Assembly (NCBI GenBank): GCA_020284085.1
Contig: JACEVL010000800.1
Location: forward strand, 1-64,000
Source: Aporrectodea caliginosa
Lineage: Eukaryota > Annelida > Clitellata > Crassiclitellata > Lumbricidae
Direction: 5' to 3'
Length of the DNA: 64,000 nucleotides
The notes beneath the pieces were generated by a model. That model searched no databases, was not told the DNA's origin, and saw only the letters and a program-made list of their open reading frames with translations. Positions 21,901 to 31,515 of the stretch are shown here, one piece after another (position 1 is the first letter of the stretch; every line of letters begins with the position of its first letter). Both the position numbers and the translations under genes were made by a program.

Positions 21901-24900
21901 ACTCTTCTAACAGAAACAGCTCTCAATAAACAGTTTTTTGCTATTTGTAATCACACTTCTAACTCTTTTAAACAGTACCTTTGACTTATTTGTAGCTATG
22001 TTGAAAGTATGTAGATATACACTTATATGTAATTCATTATTGTGATTGTGTAATTTGCATCTGTTCTAAGTCAACAGGTAAATTATATGGCACCATTAAC
22101 TGGTAAGCTTCTCAGATATGCTCTGTACATAACTATCAGTTAGATGAGAAAAAGATTTGTTTTGCATTGTCAATTTATATAGCACCTCTTAAGAGAACAA
22201 ACTACTGTCTTCAGGGTTTGTGTGAATGTTGTGTTTGGCAAGACAGTGATTGTAAACGTTGAATTATTAAAGCACTGCTAAAAAACTAAATGCAGGGCAC
22301 CAGCTGATTCACAAACACTGCTTCATGTCAGAGGAGTTGTCAGTGACATATAGTGTCTCAAAATTCACAGACTTTATTTGCATTTCTGTAAGTCAGGGTT
22401 TCAGCCTTTCAGGTTCAGAGTCAGGAAATACTAACTTGTGTAGCTTTGTGCTATATAAATTAATTGGTGGATTTGCTGACCGGTATTTATAAGAAATTGT
22501 GTTTTGTTTTTTACAGTCACCGTACGAGGGAGGTGTTTTCAAGTTAGAACTGTTTTTGCCCGAAGAATACCCGATGTCAGCCCCTAAAGTACGGTTTATG
22601 ACTAAAATATACCATCCTAATATTGACAAACTTGGAAGAATTTGCCTGGATATTCTGAAAGGTGTGTACATACATATAGTTTCTTTGTCCCATGACATAA
22701 ATGTTCTAAAATGCTACTCTTTCATTTCTTTTAAAATTAAGTAATTGTATGTATTGAGCACTCATTTATATGCCTGACAAGAGGTGATGTGAAGCACCAA
22801 GAATATTCATAATGATTGGCTGTGATGTCCAGTTTGTTTCATGTGTGAATGATGCTCCTGCAAATTGGAAATACCTGTACTACCAGTACAGTAATTACTT
22901 ACTGGTATGTTTTTCTGAACGCAGCCCTGTGTAAGTGGTGTGGGAGTGTAGCGGTAATTCCGTGTCACCTTAAAGAGTATTCTTGACCTCAGAACTTATC
23001 TCAAATTCCGGTACTTGTTGGCCAGTATGCAGATCGTAGAAGTCTAAGTTGCAATGGCATTAAAACTCGGGCTACCGCGGTGTGCTGTAAGCCTTGTATC
23101 CAAGGGTATTAATTTAAGGTCTTAAACTTTGCAGACCTTCATGATGCACGTTTCTCTACAAACTGGCCAAAAATTATCAACAACTGAGAGTGAGGTGGGA
23201 TATTTCTCAAAGTGGCAGAGTTGATTTGCAGTGACCCCTAGTGTGATGGACTGCTTGTGCGTCGGGTGTTCTGAAGATATTCTACTTCTCTGTTCCATTG
23301 GCATAACCTAGCAAACCAGCTTTTGGGAATTTCATATTATAATTTCAGTTTTGCAAAATATTGGTTTGCAAAGTGAGATCAGAGAGAGGGATGGTCATGT
23401 GAAGCTGGTATAATGAATTCTATGATGTGCCATAGAAGTGAGCAGACATATGAAAAGATGCAAACTACAAAATTGGTGCAGATATTTTTCTGGAAGGAAA
23501 CACCTGCAAGCCATTATGAATGGCTTGCAGGTGTAGGCTTATTGCAAGTTTCATCTTATAAGACAATGTATTAGTGTTAGTTTTTCACATGGGATGATGT
23601 ATTAGTGGATTGCACAAGTTATCAAAATAGACTATGAAGTGCATTGTTAATAATAGTGGTAACTTGGCCTCAACATGAACTTCGACAAAACAAAAACAAT
23701 GGTTTTCTGTGAGAAAAGTTTACAAAGGAAGATACTAGTGGATGGAATCCAGTTGGAAAACGTCGAACAGTTCACATTATCTGGGATGCAACATGACAAA
23801 CTACGTAGAGAACAAGAAGGAGATACTGATCAGAATTGCAAGGGCAACAGCGGCACTAAAAGCTATGGACAAGGTCGTGGAAAAGTAAAGCCATAAAACT
23901 GGAGACAAAATTGAGCTTCCTCAAATTGTGTGTGTTTTCAGCAACATGATATATGGATGCGAGGCTTGGGTAATAACGAAGGACATAGAGGGGAGGAAAA
24001 ATTCAAATTTTATTAGAATCGATTCCATGAGCAGTGAACACAATGTACACGTGTGAATACAGTCATTAACAGTTTACATTTTGTAAGCGTCATTAATAAG
24101 TAACAGAAATTGAAGAGGTCATAGTGTAACAGGTTAAGTAGTAAAAATCGATTCGTGGGGAGAAGAAGCCCAAGGGGCTTATCTAGTCTTCCCCACTATG
24201 ATGGAACAAATTGATAGAACTTGAAAGGAAACATGAGTCAGTTCGATTAACTTAGGATGAGAAATAGGCATGGCAGTAGTCAAATCAATCTATAGAGGAT
24301 GAAGACAAGAACAGAAAATTGAATTTTTCATTGTTCCATCAGCCTGGCAGGATAATTACTGGACAGTTGCATAATGAGCAGCTCATGAGCAGGAATCAGA
24401 CTCTGCAAAATATCAGTACCTCAAGTGATAGCTTAGAATCTTGATTAACGGTGCCGTGCAATCTGTGTGTGATTTAGTGTACGTAACATTTGTAGTCATT
24501 GCTTCTGTGAACTGTTAATGGTGGTTTAGGGAATTATCTTTTCTTGTTCAAATATTTACTTGTCTTTCAATTAGTTACTTATAATGATTACAGGTGTATA
24601 TTCTCTGAATTGAATAGCTGTGCAGTTGTTTTTGTAGGTTTGTTAATGGTAGAAGAGTCAGTATCTTGTTTTCTTCATTAGCAACGGTTTTGTGTTATTA
24701 GCCAACGCCCCCAGTGTCTATATTCGTATAGCATATTTCTGAAAGGGCTTCTGTAATGTGCTTATTACTAAGGATAATTAATATGAGAAGCTTTTTTGCT
24801 GCTTAAAAAGTTCTGTAGTCATTCATTAAGAGACCCTTCAAGACTTCTGCAGGTACTGAGAAGGCTTTACATTGCAGTGTGTCAGTTATGCAGAGCCTCA

Positions 24901-27883
24901 GAGAAGTTCAATGTACAATGTACTGCATCACGGTAGTATATTGTACTGTGACAGTTATGTGGAGCACTGCTTCAGAACTTCCTTCAATATATCTAGATGC
25001 AAATCTGACAAACTTGACATATAGCTCAATGCCAAATATGTCATGACAGATCATCGGACTGTTGAGCATTATCACAAGATAGCACTGCTAAGTAGTTTCA
25101 TTTGCTTAAGGTCACTGATCTTCCAGCTTCATATCTATAGCAACTATTTTGAACCCGGGTGGAACGTTGGTCAATGCAGAATCAGATTTCTGGGAATTTT
25201 TGCTGTGAGTAAGACTTTTCTAATATCATAAAGTTGCAATATGTAAAATTTCTATTTGGGAAAATTGAGCACAAGTCTGCATTTTGTGAAGTCTTGATAT
25301 TTGGAGACTTCAGTAAAGTGTAACTAGATGCTAAATTACTAGTTTCAGAATTTGTAATGTGAAAAGTGGAGTTGGCTGCTTCTAGTATCCCCTCTTGGCT
25401 TCAAGGAGCTGTGTACCAATCAAAGAATTGGAGAAATGACAGTTGTCTAGCTGGGCGTTTTCTGTCACATATCTCCAAGTTCACTTAGGAGATTGTCACA
25501 ACTGCTTCTTATAGCAGCTCATAAAGTTCCAAAGCAGTTTTCATGAAGCTGTGTTTGGAATTGCAATTGTAAATGCCACTTACTGTTGCTAGCTATCTGT
25601 AAATATTGTCAATTTTCCAAGACTCTCTAATAACTAAGTAAGCAGTTGCCCTTTAAAAGCTATTATAGATTTGTGACTAGCGTATTTTATGTTTTCTAGA
25701 CAAATGGAGTCCGGCTCTGCAGATTCGCACTGTCCTGTTGTCCATCCAGGCTCTGCTCAGCGCTCCAAACCCGGATGATCCACTGGCCAATGATGTGGCC
25801 GATCAGTGGAAAACAAATGAGGCACAGGCCATTGAAACAGGTTCGGTGCACTTCAAATAGTGTCGATCAATGAGATCCCTTGTATTCTGTTACTTGGGTA
25901 GCTTTTTTGTCACTTTTCAGTCTGTAACCACTCTTCGAGTATCTTGGGCTACTTTTTTAAATGTATAAATTTTTATTATTTACTTGCATTATGTTATAGA
26001 CATGGACAAGTGGCAATACAGGGATATATTGGCAATACAGTGATATATTAGTAACCAAGTGTATGGCTTTAGTATCCACATACAGTACAAAACACTTACA
26101 TGAAAATAAATAGTATGATATATCGTTTAGTGTGAAGTGGAAGGTTGGTCTGTTTCCATGTCAGTGCATTTTAACATTAAATTATTCGCTTAAGATGAAA
26201 CTGACAAGATGAAAACATTAGTTATTATGAAAATGAATTTCTGTGCCATGAATATAAATAACTCCATGCAAAGTCCTACCGATAAGATGAAATGTTGACC
26301 AACACACAACAGCCGCACAGGTTGGGGTATGGTTTCACCTTCACACTTCGTATACGCCTACTGTTGATTGTTGTCGTCACTCTTTGATAGATGTCTCCAT
26401 TCGATTTAATGAGATAGCTTAGGCATACATGTTTTTAATTGGATGTAAAAGGTCTAAACACTCATGCGTCAAAATCACCTTAGTCTTCAACAGGCACTTT
26501 ACGCTTCAGTGAACTTTCCCAAGGAAACTCGGAGAAGTCTTAAAAGCAAACATAAGGCAATCATCTTTCTCGATATCTAGCATCACAATGGAGTGATGTA
26601 CAAGACCATAGATATCGTACATGTAATTACCACAATGATGTCTATGTATAGGAAATAGACTTGGTCCGCTATTTGATCAGCCAGTTTCTCCAACAGACTT
26701 CTAATTTGAACCATTTGATTAAACTCCATAGTAATTGTAATTAGCAACTTCTATTGTGCCGGTGTCTAATGCACAAGGCATCAACCGATGGCACACCAAA
26801 ACCAAGCCATAATCAGGTCAACATCCAAAAGATCAGTCCGTAAGAGACAGAGAGACAGCGTACGGTGGATAAGCAATTTGAAAGAGGTAAGTTTTCAGCC
26901 GAGAACGAAATTACACAAGTGACAGCACAGCGTACAGACACAGGAAGAGAGTTCCAAAAAGTAGGTCCATATACTGAAAAAGCTCGTTTGCCAAGAACAG
27001 TTCTTGATTTTGGTATCTTCGTCCACAATGTGTCTGCTCAACTACAATTTGTCCCCCGCTTTTGCAACAACAGTGGCTCGTTTACTCTATGCTGCCCTGG
27101 CCTGGTGGAGTTTGCGGGACAACAGGATTGAAGCCATTTCCAGTCAATAAAAATGCAAGCTAATCCGCCTTCAGTACCTTCCTGATGACTACCCAACATT
27201 TTGTCTTGAAGCCGACACCCATCTTTTCTTTGCGGTGCTGATGAACTGCATAGGTTACTTCCACCAAAAAGGCCCCATCAATATACCCTGCGACCGCGAT
27301 CGCATGACCGTTGCCTACCTCTTGCAGATAATCTACAACTCAAGACTTACAGTTCGAATGTGGTACTCGTATTGACAGTTGATTGCTGTTAAGATGTATG
27401 TTCACCAGAATGCGGATATGCAGTTGGTTTAATAAAGAATATACTTACTTACTTGCTTTCGTCTTTTAACCGTTTGCACCATAAATGCATGCAATTGAAC
27501 TACTGCCTTATAGCTTTTAAATACTGAATTTTTATGGTTCAGTTTTGAACTCTGTCTCTGCATTTATTACTGAGGCTGAGTAAGTACGGTAAAGCAATAA
27601 ATCAAATACTGGTAAGTAATAGTGTGTTTCTCCAAGTAGGTGTATGCTTTGCTCTAAATTTAAGTTACTTTTCTTGCTTATGATACTCGTAGTCATAGTC
27701 CAGTGGGAATGTTAAAAACATGCTGTGGTTTCACATCCACAAAGAAGTGAACCCCAGATGATTCCCTGCATGAATAGGTATAGCAACAGCAGTTATTTTG
27801 ATAATTTTGCAATGTGATATCTTTAATCACCATTTGTCTGTACTTTTGTAGCCCGACAGTGGACTCGCCGATATGCCATGTGA
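6850..27883 (+). CDS. UBE2N: Ubiquitin-conjugating enzyme E2 N (Ubc13), complete gene of five coding exons
   Basis: Coding exons are 6850-6885, 9967-10068, 22517-22661, 25700-25840 and 27852-27883; they join in frame to 456 nt, 151 aa plus stop. The protein starts [12 protein letters not shown] and closely follows vertebrate Ubc13 (152 aa), including YHPN (H79-N81), the catalytic Cys89 in GRICLDILK and the [20 protein letters not shown] stretch. By family knowledge it pairs with a UEV partner (Mms21-independent UBE2V1/2 type) to build Lys63-linked ubiquitin chains in DNA-damage tolerance and NF-kB signalling, in cytosol and nucleus. The start is supported by an in-frame TAG at 6805-6807. Oddities: intron 1 begins with GC instead of GT, and the C terminus ends TRRYAM without the NNI tail of the human protein. 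Introns are long (3.1, 12.4, 3.0 and 2.0 kb) and full of repeats. Identification is near certain. Confidence 0.97.
7500..7920 (-). mobile_element. LINE 3' coding fragment, minus strand
   Basis: Minus-strand reading includes [20 protein letters not shown] and [15 protein letters not shown], the WxGHxLRG...GRPR-like end found in many RTE/jockey-like elements. The GRPR box is degraded. Confidence 0.6.
9030..9430 (-). mobile_element. LINE reverse transcriptase fragment (motifs B-C), minus strand
   Basis: Minus-strand reading has [38 protein letters not shown] (a decayed GVPQGSVLGPILF) and, after a stop, a DDTQIHI stretch. Inactive. Confidence 0.65.
9455..9645 (+). mobile_element. LINE RT C-terminal fragment, plus strand
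   Basis: Plus strand reads [20 protein letters not shown] then [13 protein letters not shown], the WNSLPxxLR...FKxxLKTxLF C terminus of CR1/L2-like elements. Confidence 0.6.
9967..10068 (+). CDS. UBE2N: UBE2N coding exon 2
   Basis: 34 codons, [10 protein letters not shown] to HVIVVGPKD. Acceptor TTGCAG, donor GTAAGT, phase 0 at both ends. Confidence 0.96.
10080..10751 (+). mobile_element. LINE RT 5' segment of a split element
   Basis: Plus strand reads [17 protein letters not shown] (decayed PQGSVLGPxLF) near 10200 and [20 protein letters not shown] at 10710-10770, with several stops. The element resumes after 12590. Confidence 0.65.
10775..10908 (+). mobile_element. tRNA-derived SINE, 5' part (interrupted)
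   Basis: A-box TGGTTGAATGG (10800-10810) and perfect B-box GGTTCGATACC (10843-10853). The body continues at 12485-12590 after the transposon. A body relative is at 28975-29135. Confidence 0.7.
10909..12479 (+). mobile_element. hAT-like DNA transposon with 13-bp TIRs and 5-bp target duplication
   Basis: Ends are CAGGGTGGCCACA and its inverse TGTGGCCACCCTG, flanked by AAAGT on both sides (10904-10908 and 12480-12484). Subterminal ACTCTGGAAAA and CTCAGGGAA words recur at both ends. Inside, 11700-12030 reads [37 protein letters not shown] and [18 protein letters not shown] in broken frames, resembling a hAT C-terminal dimerisation region. A 5-bp duplication fits the hAT5-type group. Transposase is dead. 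Confidence 0.8.
12485..12590 (+). mobile_element. tRNA-derived SINE, 3' part
   Basis: Continues the SINE broken at 10908. TACTGTATCATGCAATCTTA and CTTGTCAGTTTGAATTAATG also occur, slightly changed, at 29065-29125. Confidence 0.7.
12591..13045 (+). mobile_element. LINE RT 3' segment of the split element
   Basis: Resumes the element of 10080-10751: [15 protein letters not shown] near 12635, [20 protein letters not shown] and [20 protein letters not shown] at 12780-12905. The CAATAATAATAAT tail is at 13025-13040. Confidence 0.7.
13685..13800. repeat. Dispersed repeat shared with 38110-38180
   Basis: AAATTTCTCAGCACC, AAAGCCAC and CAAATCAAGT occur in the same order here and at 38115-38185. Nature unknown; 13800-14240 is unassigned purine-rich sequence. 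Confidence 0.45.
14650..14975 (-). mobile_element. LINE 3' end with (ATG)n tail, minus strand
   Basis: Minus-strand reading [50 protein letters not shown], the FGHVxRM...GRPxxxW end of RTE/jockey-like elements. Open for 97 codons. Tail repeat ATGATGATGATG at 14648-14660 (as CAT on plus). Confidence 0.8.
15878..15918. repeat. (TA)n microsatellite
   Basis: About 19 uninterrupted TA units. Confidence 0.95.
17791..18016 (-). mobile_element. tRNA-derived SINE, minus strand
   Basis: Reverse complement of the SINE at 50636-50853 over its whole length: tRNA-like head with B-box GAGTTCGAGCCCC, body CTGTCTGTTCTGTTAGTAGT, 3' end in (ATT)n. Confidence 0.88.
18905..19079. repeat. TATAGCGCC-family repeat followed by a 23-bp triplicate
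   Basis: 18918-18945 carries TTTATATAGCGCCCCTTC. 19011-19079 is three tandem 23-bp units, GATGAATCATGCCTAGGTAA followed by TAA, the last slightly changed. Confidence 0.8.
19716..19770. repeat. TGTA/TA microsatellite
   Basis: Compound (TGTA)n(TA)n(TG)n run. Confidence 0.9.
20033..20820. mobile_element. hAT-like non-autonomous element with degraded right end
   Basis: Left end CAGGGGTGTCAAACC with GGCGGGCCAG just inside; right end has GGCCCGCAGGCCGATGTCAC, a corrupted inverse. Ends resemble Charlie-type hAT MITEs. No clean target duplication. Confidence 0.55.
20946..21866 (-). mobile_element. Rearranged LINE endonuclease fragment between inverted arms
   Basis: Minus-strand 21387-21794 reads [20 protein letters not shown] and [16 protein letters not shown], the LDVL...SDH signature of an APE-type LINE endonuclease. 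It lies between inverted arms 21105-21244 and 21738-21866. A 49-bp direct duplicate (20946-20994 and 21569-21617, two or three differences) overlaps the same unit. Confidence 0.7.
22517..22661 (+). CDS. UBE2N: UBE2N coding exon 3 (catalytic cysteine)
   Basis: 48 codons plus one base, [10 protein letters not shown] to RICLDILK. Contains the HPN motif and active-site Cys89. Acceptor TTACAG, donor GTGTGT. Confidence 0.97.
22662..25699 (+). other. UBE2N intron 3
   Basis: Donor GTGTGT, acceptor TTCTAG. Holds a perfect hairpin at 23500-23534 and a LINE fragment at 23665. 24000-25699 shows nothing I can name. Confidence 0.85.
23665..23990 (+). mobile_element. LINE reverse transcriptase C-terminal fragment
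   Basis: Plus strand reads [33 protein letters not shown] then, across frameshifts, [20 protein letters not shown] and [11 protein letters not shown]. This is the LxxNxxKTxxM...YLG...YGCExW region of RTE/jockey-like elements. Confidence 0.75.
25700..25840 (+). CDS. UBE2N: UBE2N coding exon 4
   Basis: Completes the split Asp codon, then [10 protein letters not shown] to NEAQAIET. Acceptor TTCTAG, donor GTTCGG, ends in phase 1. Confidence 0.97.
26813..27030 (-). mobile_element. LINE C-terminal fragment, minus strand
   Basis: Reads [40 protein letters not shown]: the AFSxxGPxxWNSLPxxxR motif of CR1/L2-like ORF2 ends. Confidence 0.65.
27085..27452 (+). mobile_element. LINE 3' end, plus strand
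   Basis: Reads [15 protein letters not shown] then [20 protein letters not shown] and a 3' UTR ending AATAAAGAATATACTTACTT. The same terminus is found inverted near 3010, so the two are one family. Confidence 0.7.
27852..27883 (+). CDS. UBE2N: UBE2N coding exon 5 (terminal)
   Basis: A 32-nt last coding exon, [10 protein letters not shown] then TGA at 27881-27883. Acceptor TTGTAG; the split Ala codon (G|CC) matches exon 4. Human Ubc13 continues three residues further. Confidence 0.93.
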
Positions 27884-28300
27884 TGTAGGACATCTTAGTA
27901 GCAAAGATGGCATCCTTGTGGAGGAAGGAGTTGCTGTCGTCAAGTGTGGTAGAGACGTTTGGACTTGAGATTTTTTGCAGTTGTAACATCCATATTAAGT
28001 AACTTGACTGCATTTCTGAGGTGGTTGTTCTGAACATCGGTGTAATTTGATTTCGAACAGACATGCTTCACACACGCTACGCATATGTCACCTGTTACAA
28101 TGTCACCTACTTTAATATTTCTTTTGCTTTAGGCAACTAATCTTAAGTAAATTTTTAGATACAGGATGAGAACAACACTCTGGAAAGACACATTTTGTCT
28201 AGGATTTGAATTTTGTGTTGCTGTTCAAGGTTTAGAAAGGCATGTAATCAATGCTATGTCAATAAAAGTACAATAAAATTTCAGAAAGTGTTGATTAACG
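27884..28300 (+). other. UBE2N 3' UTR (inferred extent)
   Basis: Unique sequence from the stop codon to just past two AATAAA hexamers. Confidence 0.5.
28261..28277 (+). promoter_or_regulatory. Two candidate polyadenylation signals of UBE2N
   Basis: AATAAA at 28261-28266 and again at 28272-28277, about 380 nt after the UBE2N stop. They imply a short 3' UTR (27884 to about 28300). Confidence 0.6.
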
Positions 28301-28339
28301 AAACTGTGAAGCTTCTTTCTGCCTATTTATAATGCAGAA

Positions 28340-28396
28340 GAATTGTCCTCTTTTATACCACCATAGTGACCATAATGGTATAAAAGAGGACAATTC
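28340..28396. repeat. Perfect 21-bp inverted repeat with 15-nt loop
   Basis: Arms 28340-28360 and 28376-28396 are exact reverse complements (GAATTGTCCTCTTTTATACC and one more base). Confidence 0.95.
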
Positions 28397-28399
28397 CCT

Positions 28400-29580
28400 T
28401 TTACCTGTCAAACAGGATGTGCAAATACTTTCTCCAGTCAAATGTATCATGTTTCTAACTCTAGCTGGATACTATTTTAAATTCCACCGTGCATTCCTTT
28501 CCTCTTGCAAAATACAGAAGAGAAAGGAGTTGTCCATCAGAGATGTCTGAAGAAAATGACATAATTCGACCCCACCCTTGTGCACTTGTGGCATTATCCT
28601 CCTCTGTGCCCTTCACAGTCATGTGTATTACTAAAGTTGCTCTGTTGGTCCAGCAGGGTTAACTGTGCAAAGTGGTAGAGTACTTAGATACTGCCTCATC
28701 CAAAAGGAGACTAATTAGATCCACCGCAATACAGATTGTGTTCTGTCTGACTGAAGTTGGTGTTTAAGGCACATACTGTACTGTACCAAAGTTAGATATG
28801 GTGCAATTAGCAGGTAGTCCATAGAGGAGTGCGCACACATGACCGAGTTAGACCCTTACTACCCTTCTTTGTGGACATACATCCTTAAGTTCGCATTTAT
28901 GTTAACAACTGGTAAAGGGTAGCACTTTTTGACCATACAGCTAGCAATATAAGATTGATTCGTCCTTCAACTATCTAGGGGCGATTGTGAACTGAGCAGT
29001 AGGACAGATGGGCGCCTTGCAGGCTGCCATACAGTTAAATTCGACTTCTGTTATCATCAGTTACTACTATATCATGTAATCTTACTGTATAGGCCTAGGC
29101 CTACTTGTCAGTTTGAATTAATAAACGAATATTATTATTAGTAATATTCCGTACCAGACCGCTCAATAACCATTTCATCAGTGTGCACAGCAGTGTAAAG
29201 TGGTGTGGGAATGGCGTTCCCACTGCTCACCATGCAATGGAACCATGATAACACATGCTTTCCAATGAAACTCTTCTTTATAGTTCCCAGTGCTCACCCA
29301 AACCACTGGTGCACAGCGAATGTGGAATAACATTAAAAGTGTATTTGAGTTTGGCATGCAAAAACAGTAAAAACGAAACGATGGGTGATGGGCATGTGAG
29401 TTCTTGCTGATACGAACGTCCACAGAGGGGAGGGAGGGTAAGGTCAAATGTGGACAAAGGGAGAGAAGGTCCAAAGTAGGGGAAGGGCTTCTAATAAGCG
29501 GGATCGATATCTCAGTGACCTATTTAGGTCACGTCGACCTGTTTAGGTCAATACTACCGGAAGTGTTCTGTTATTGTATG
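28400..29580. other. Intergenic; contains SINE body relative
   Basis: 28975-29135 resembles the SINE body of 12485-12590 and ends in (ATT)n. The rest shows nothing recognisable. Confidence 0.45.
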
Positions 29581-29584
29581 AGAC

Positions 29585-29863
29585 ATGGAGAACATTAATG
29601 AATTAGATGATCTAAAACGTTGGAATGGTGATAAAATAAGACAATTTTGCCGGAATAGTGAATTAAAAATTATTCAATGTAAAAAGAAAGAAGAGTTTGT
29701 GTCTTTGGCGTGTGCCGCATTTAGCCAGAACTACCCGCAATGTTTCCCGCAATGTTTCGAGAATGTCCGACCCACCTTAGCAGCTACTCTGACCTCTCTG
29801 ATCCTCTGGAAACCGGACTCGGACCTTCTTCGGACTACTCTCTCGGATAACCCTTCTGACTAG
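29585..29863 (+). CDS. Small ORF with SAP-like start, probably transposon-derived
   Basis: 92 codons: MENINELDDLKRWNGDKIRQ, then FCRNSELKIIQCKKKEEFVS. The first 45 residues resemble the helix-extended-helix SAP-like segment at the start of several invertebrate transposon proteins. The C-terminal half has the look of the repeat tail at 31440-31515, so the reading runs into a separate element. No gene context; could be chance. Confidence 0.3.
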   Translation: MENINELDDLKRWNGDKIRQFCRNSELKIIQCKKKEEFVSLACAAFSQNYPQCFPQCFENVRPTLAATLTSLILWKPDSDLLRTTLSDNPSD

Positions 29864-29864
29864 A

Positions 29865-29945
29865 GGCAGCGCTCGTGAATAAACTGGTGCCCTACGCTTG
29901 GCTTCGAGTAGCGCTTTAGAAGTTTGGAGATTGCGATTACGACCG
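29865..29945 (+). repeat. Repeat tail shared with the LINE end at 31449-31515
   Basis: CTAGAGGCAGCGCTCGTGAA, CTGGTGCCCTACGCTTGGC and AGCGCTTTA recur in order at 31447-31513. Confidence 0.65.
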
Positions 29946-29959
29946 CTGTTGCTCTACGA

Positions 29960-30980
29960 TAAACATTCTGCACCATCAGCTGATGTCAATGTTGAACATA
30001 CTGACAACTGACAAACTTTTTATTTCCAGAAGCACAATGCATATAACAATTACATATCGGTGCATTGGCTAGGGAACAGAGGAGATCCAAAAGCGGCGCA
30101 AGCCCCGCTTAATTAGGGCCACCCTTTTTAACTATATTCAATTAGGCTGGTTAGTCAGTTGAAAAGAAAGAAAGGTTCAACTCGATAATGTTCTTAACTA
30201 ACTTACAAGTTGCGACCTGTGAGCTTGATGTAGAGAATAAACGAAATTGATTGATTGGTTTTGATTGTGCTACTGATTTTGTTCTGCCTGTATATGCAGA
30301 GTTTGAACTTGAGTAGATCGAAGAAAAAACACGTTGTCAGAGTAAAAGCCCACTTTGGTTTGTTTTGTGAAAAGGACGTTTTTCGGCATCGATTGCACAT
30401 GAAGTTTTTACATGAGCAAAGAAACTTATTCCTGGTAAAAGTGTGTGCCACTTCTGTTATCAAACTGATAACTGGTGGCAAAAAGTTACTGCTCATCTTC
30501 CATCTCTCAGACATGGCCATGAAAGCAAAGCAGTTGAAACATACTACACTCACTGTATGTGATTCAAAACTTGGATCACGAAAACTTATTAGTTCAGGAA
30601 TGTGGTGTATGCATGCTTAAGAAACTTTCATTTTTTTGTGCTTCAATACATCAGTATTACCCAATAGAATTGTCACTACTAAGTCTTACAGATGCTGTGC
30701 TGAGGTTAAGTCTTAAGGTCAATTAGTTATGCAGACATAGATCTGCCTTGAGTAACATTACAATATTTTGTGACTGCTGATGGTCATGTCATGTTAAGTA
30801 GAACTCATCAGTATTACATGCAGATTAAATTAAATTGAACTAGGTATATTTCATCTTTTTACATAGAATCATCTCCTGTTACCTCTTCATATTTTCTGTT
30901 GCAATGGCTGGTAGTAACTGTTTCATTAAAGATGTTTAATGCAGGCATCTTAACATTGCCTGCATGTATTCACGATGTAA
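29960..30980. other. Unassigned intergenic sequence
   Basis: Overlapping open frames of 116 and 121 codons on opposite strands (30203-30620) have no domain I recognise and look like chance. Confidence 0.35.
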
Positions 30981-30997
30981 CAGTGCTAGAGTTATTT

Positions 30998-31038
30998 ATT
31001 ATTATTATTAATTATTAATATTATTATTATTATTATTA

Positions 31039-31109
<71 letters not shown>

Positions 31110-31112
31110 CTA
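30998..31112. repeat. (ATT)n microsatellite
   Basis: About 35 ATT units with few interruptions. Confidence 0.97.
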
Positions 31113-31184
31113 TCATGTTTAAGAAGGGTTAGCACCAGAAAAGCCAATCAGAAAACTTATGCTACGAGGTTTTGTATAATGTAA

Positions 31185-31515
31185 TAATCCCTCCTCTTCT
31201 TTATCACCAGACCACCAAACATCATCACATCACTCCTATCCTCAAATCACTCCATTGGTTAAAATGCCAGAGTGAATCCACTTAAAGTTCTATCACTAAC
31301 CTACAACTGCCGGCAACACTCCCAGGCCCAGCCCAAATATCTTCATGAACTCTTCATCCAGCCAACCCGCTCTACGCGATCATCGTCCATTCTCTCTTTC
31401 TCAACCCCGGTCACAACTCATCTCAAGTTCTGGACAACCATTCTGACTAGACGCAGAGCTCATGAATAAGCTGGTGCCCTGCGCTTGGCTTTCGAGAGGC
31501 GCTTTATAGTTTTGG
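31185..31515 (+). mobile_element. LINE RT C-terminal fragment and tail
   Basis: Reads HITPILKSLHWLKCQ (usual HITPxLKxLHWLP), LKVLSLTYNCRQHSQAQPKY and LHELFIQPTRSTRSSS. It ends in the tail shared with 29865. Confidence 0.7.

Larger units (their letters stand above)
10069..22516 (+). other. UBE2N intron 2 (12.4 kb)
   Basis: Donor GTAAGT, acceptor TTACAG. Hosts a nested LINE/SINE/hAT stack (10080-13045), a LINE fragment at 14650, a SINE at 17791, a hAT-like element at 20033 and a rearranged endonuclease fragment at 20946-21866. Stretches 13045-13680, 15100-15870, 15920-17790 and 18020-18900 show no coding sequence I can recognise. Confidence 0.85.
25841..27851 (+). other. UBE2N intron 4
   Basis: Donor GTTCGG, acceptor TTGTAG. 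25841-26800 shows no recognisable feature; 26810-27452 contains two oppositely oriented LINE fragments. Confidence 0.85.

Noticed and set aside
28340..28396. microRNA precursor
   Set aside because: Stem is short and perfectly paired with no flanking pairing; more like a foldback. Kept only as a hairpin.
30203..30620. Opposing frames of 116 and 121 codons
   Set aside because: Mutually overlapping, no homology recognised, no gene context.
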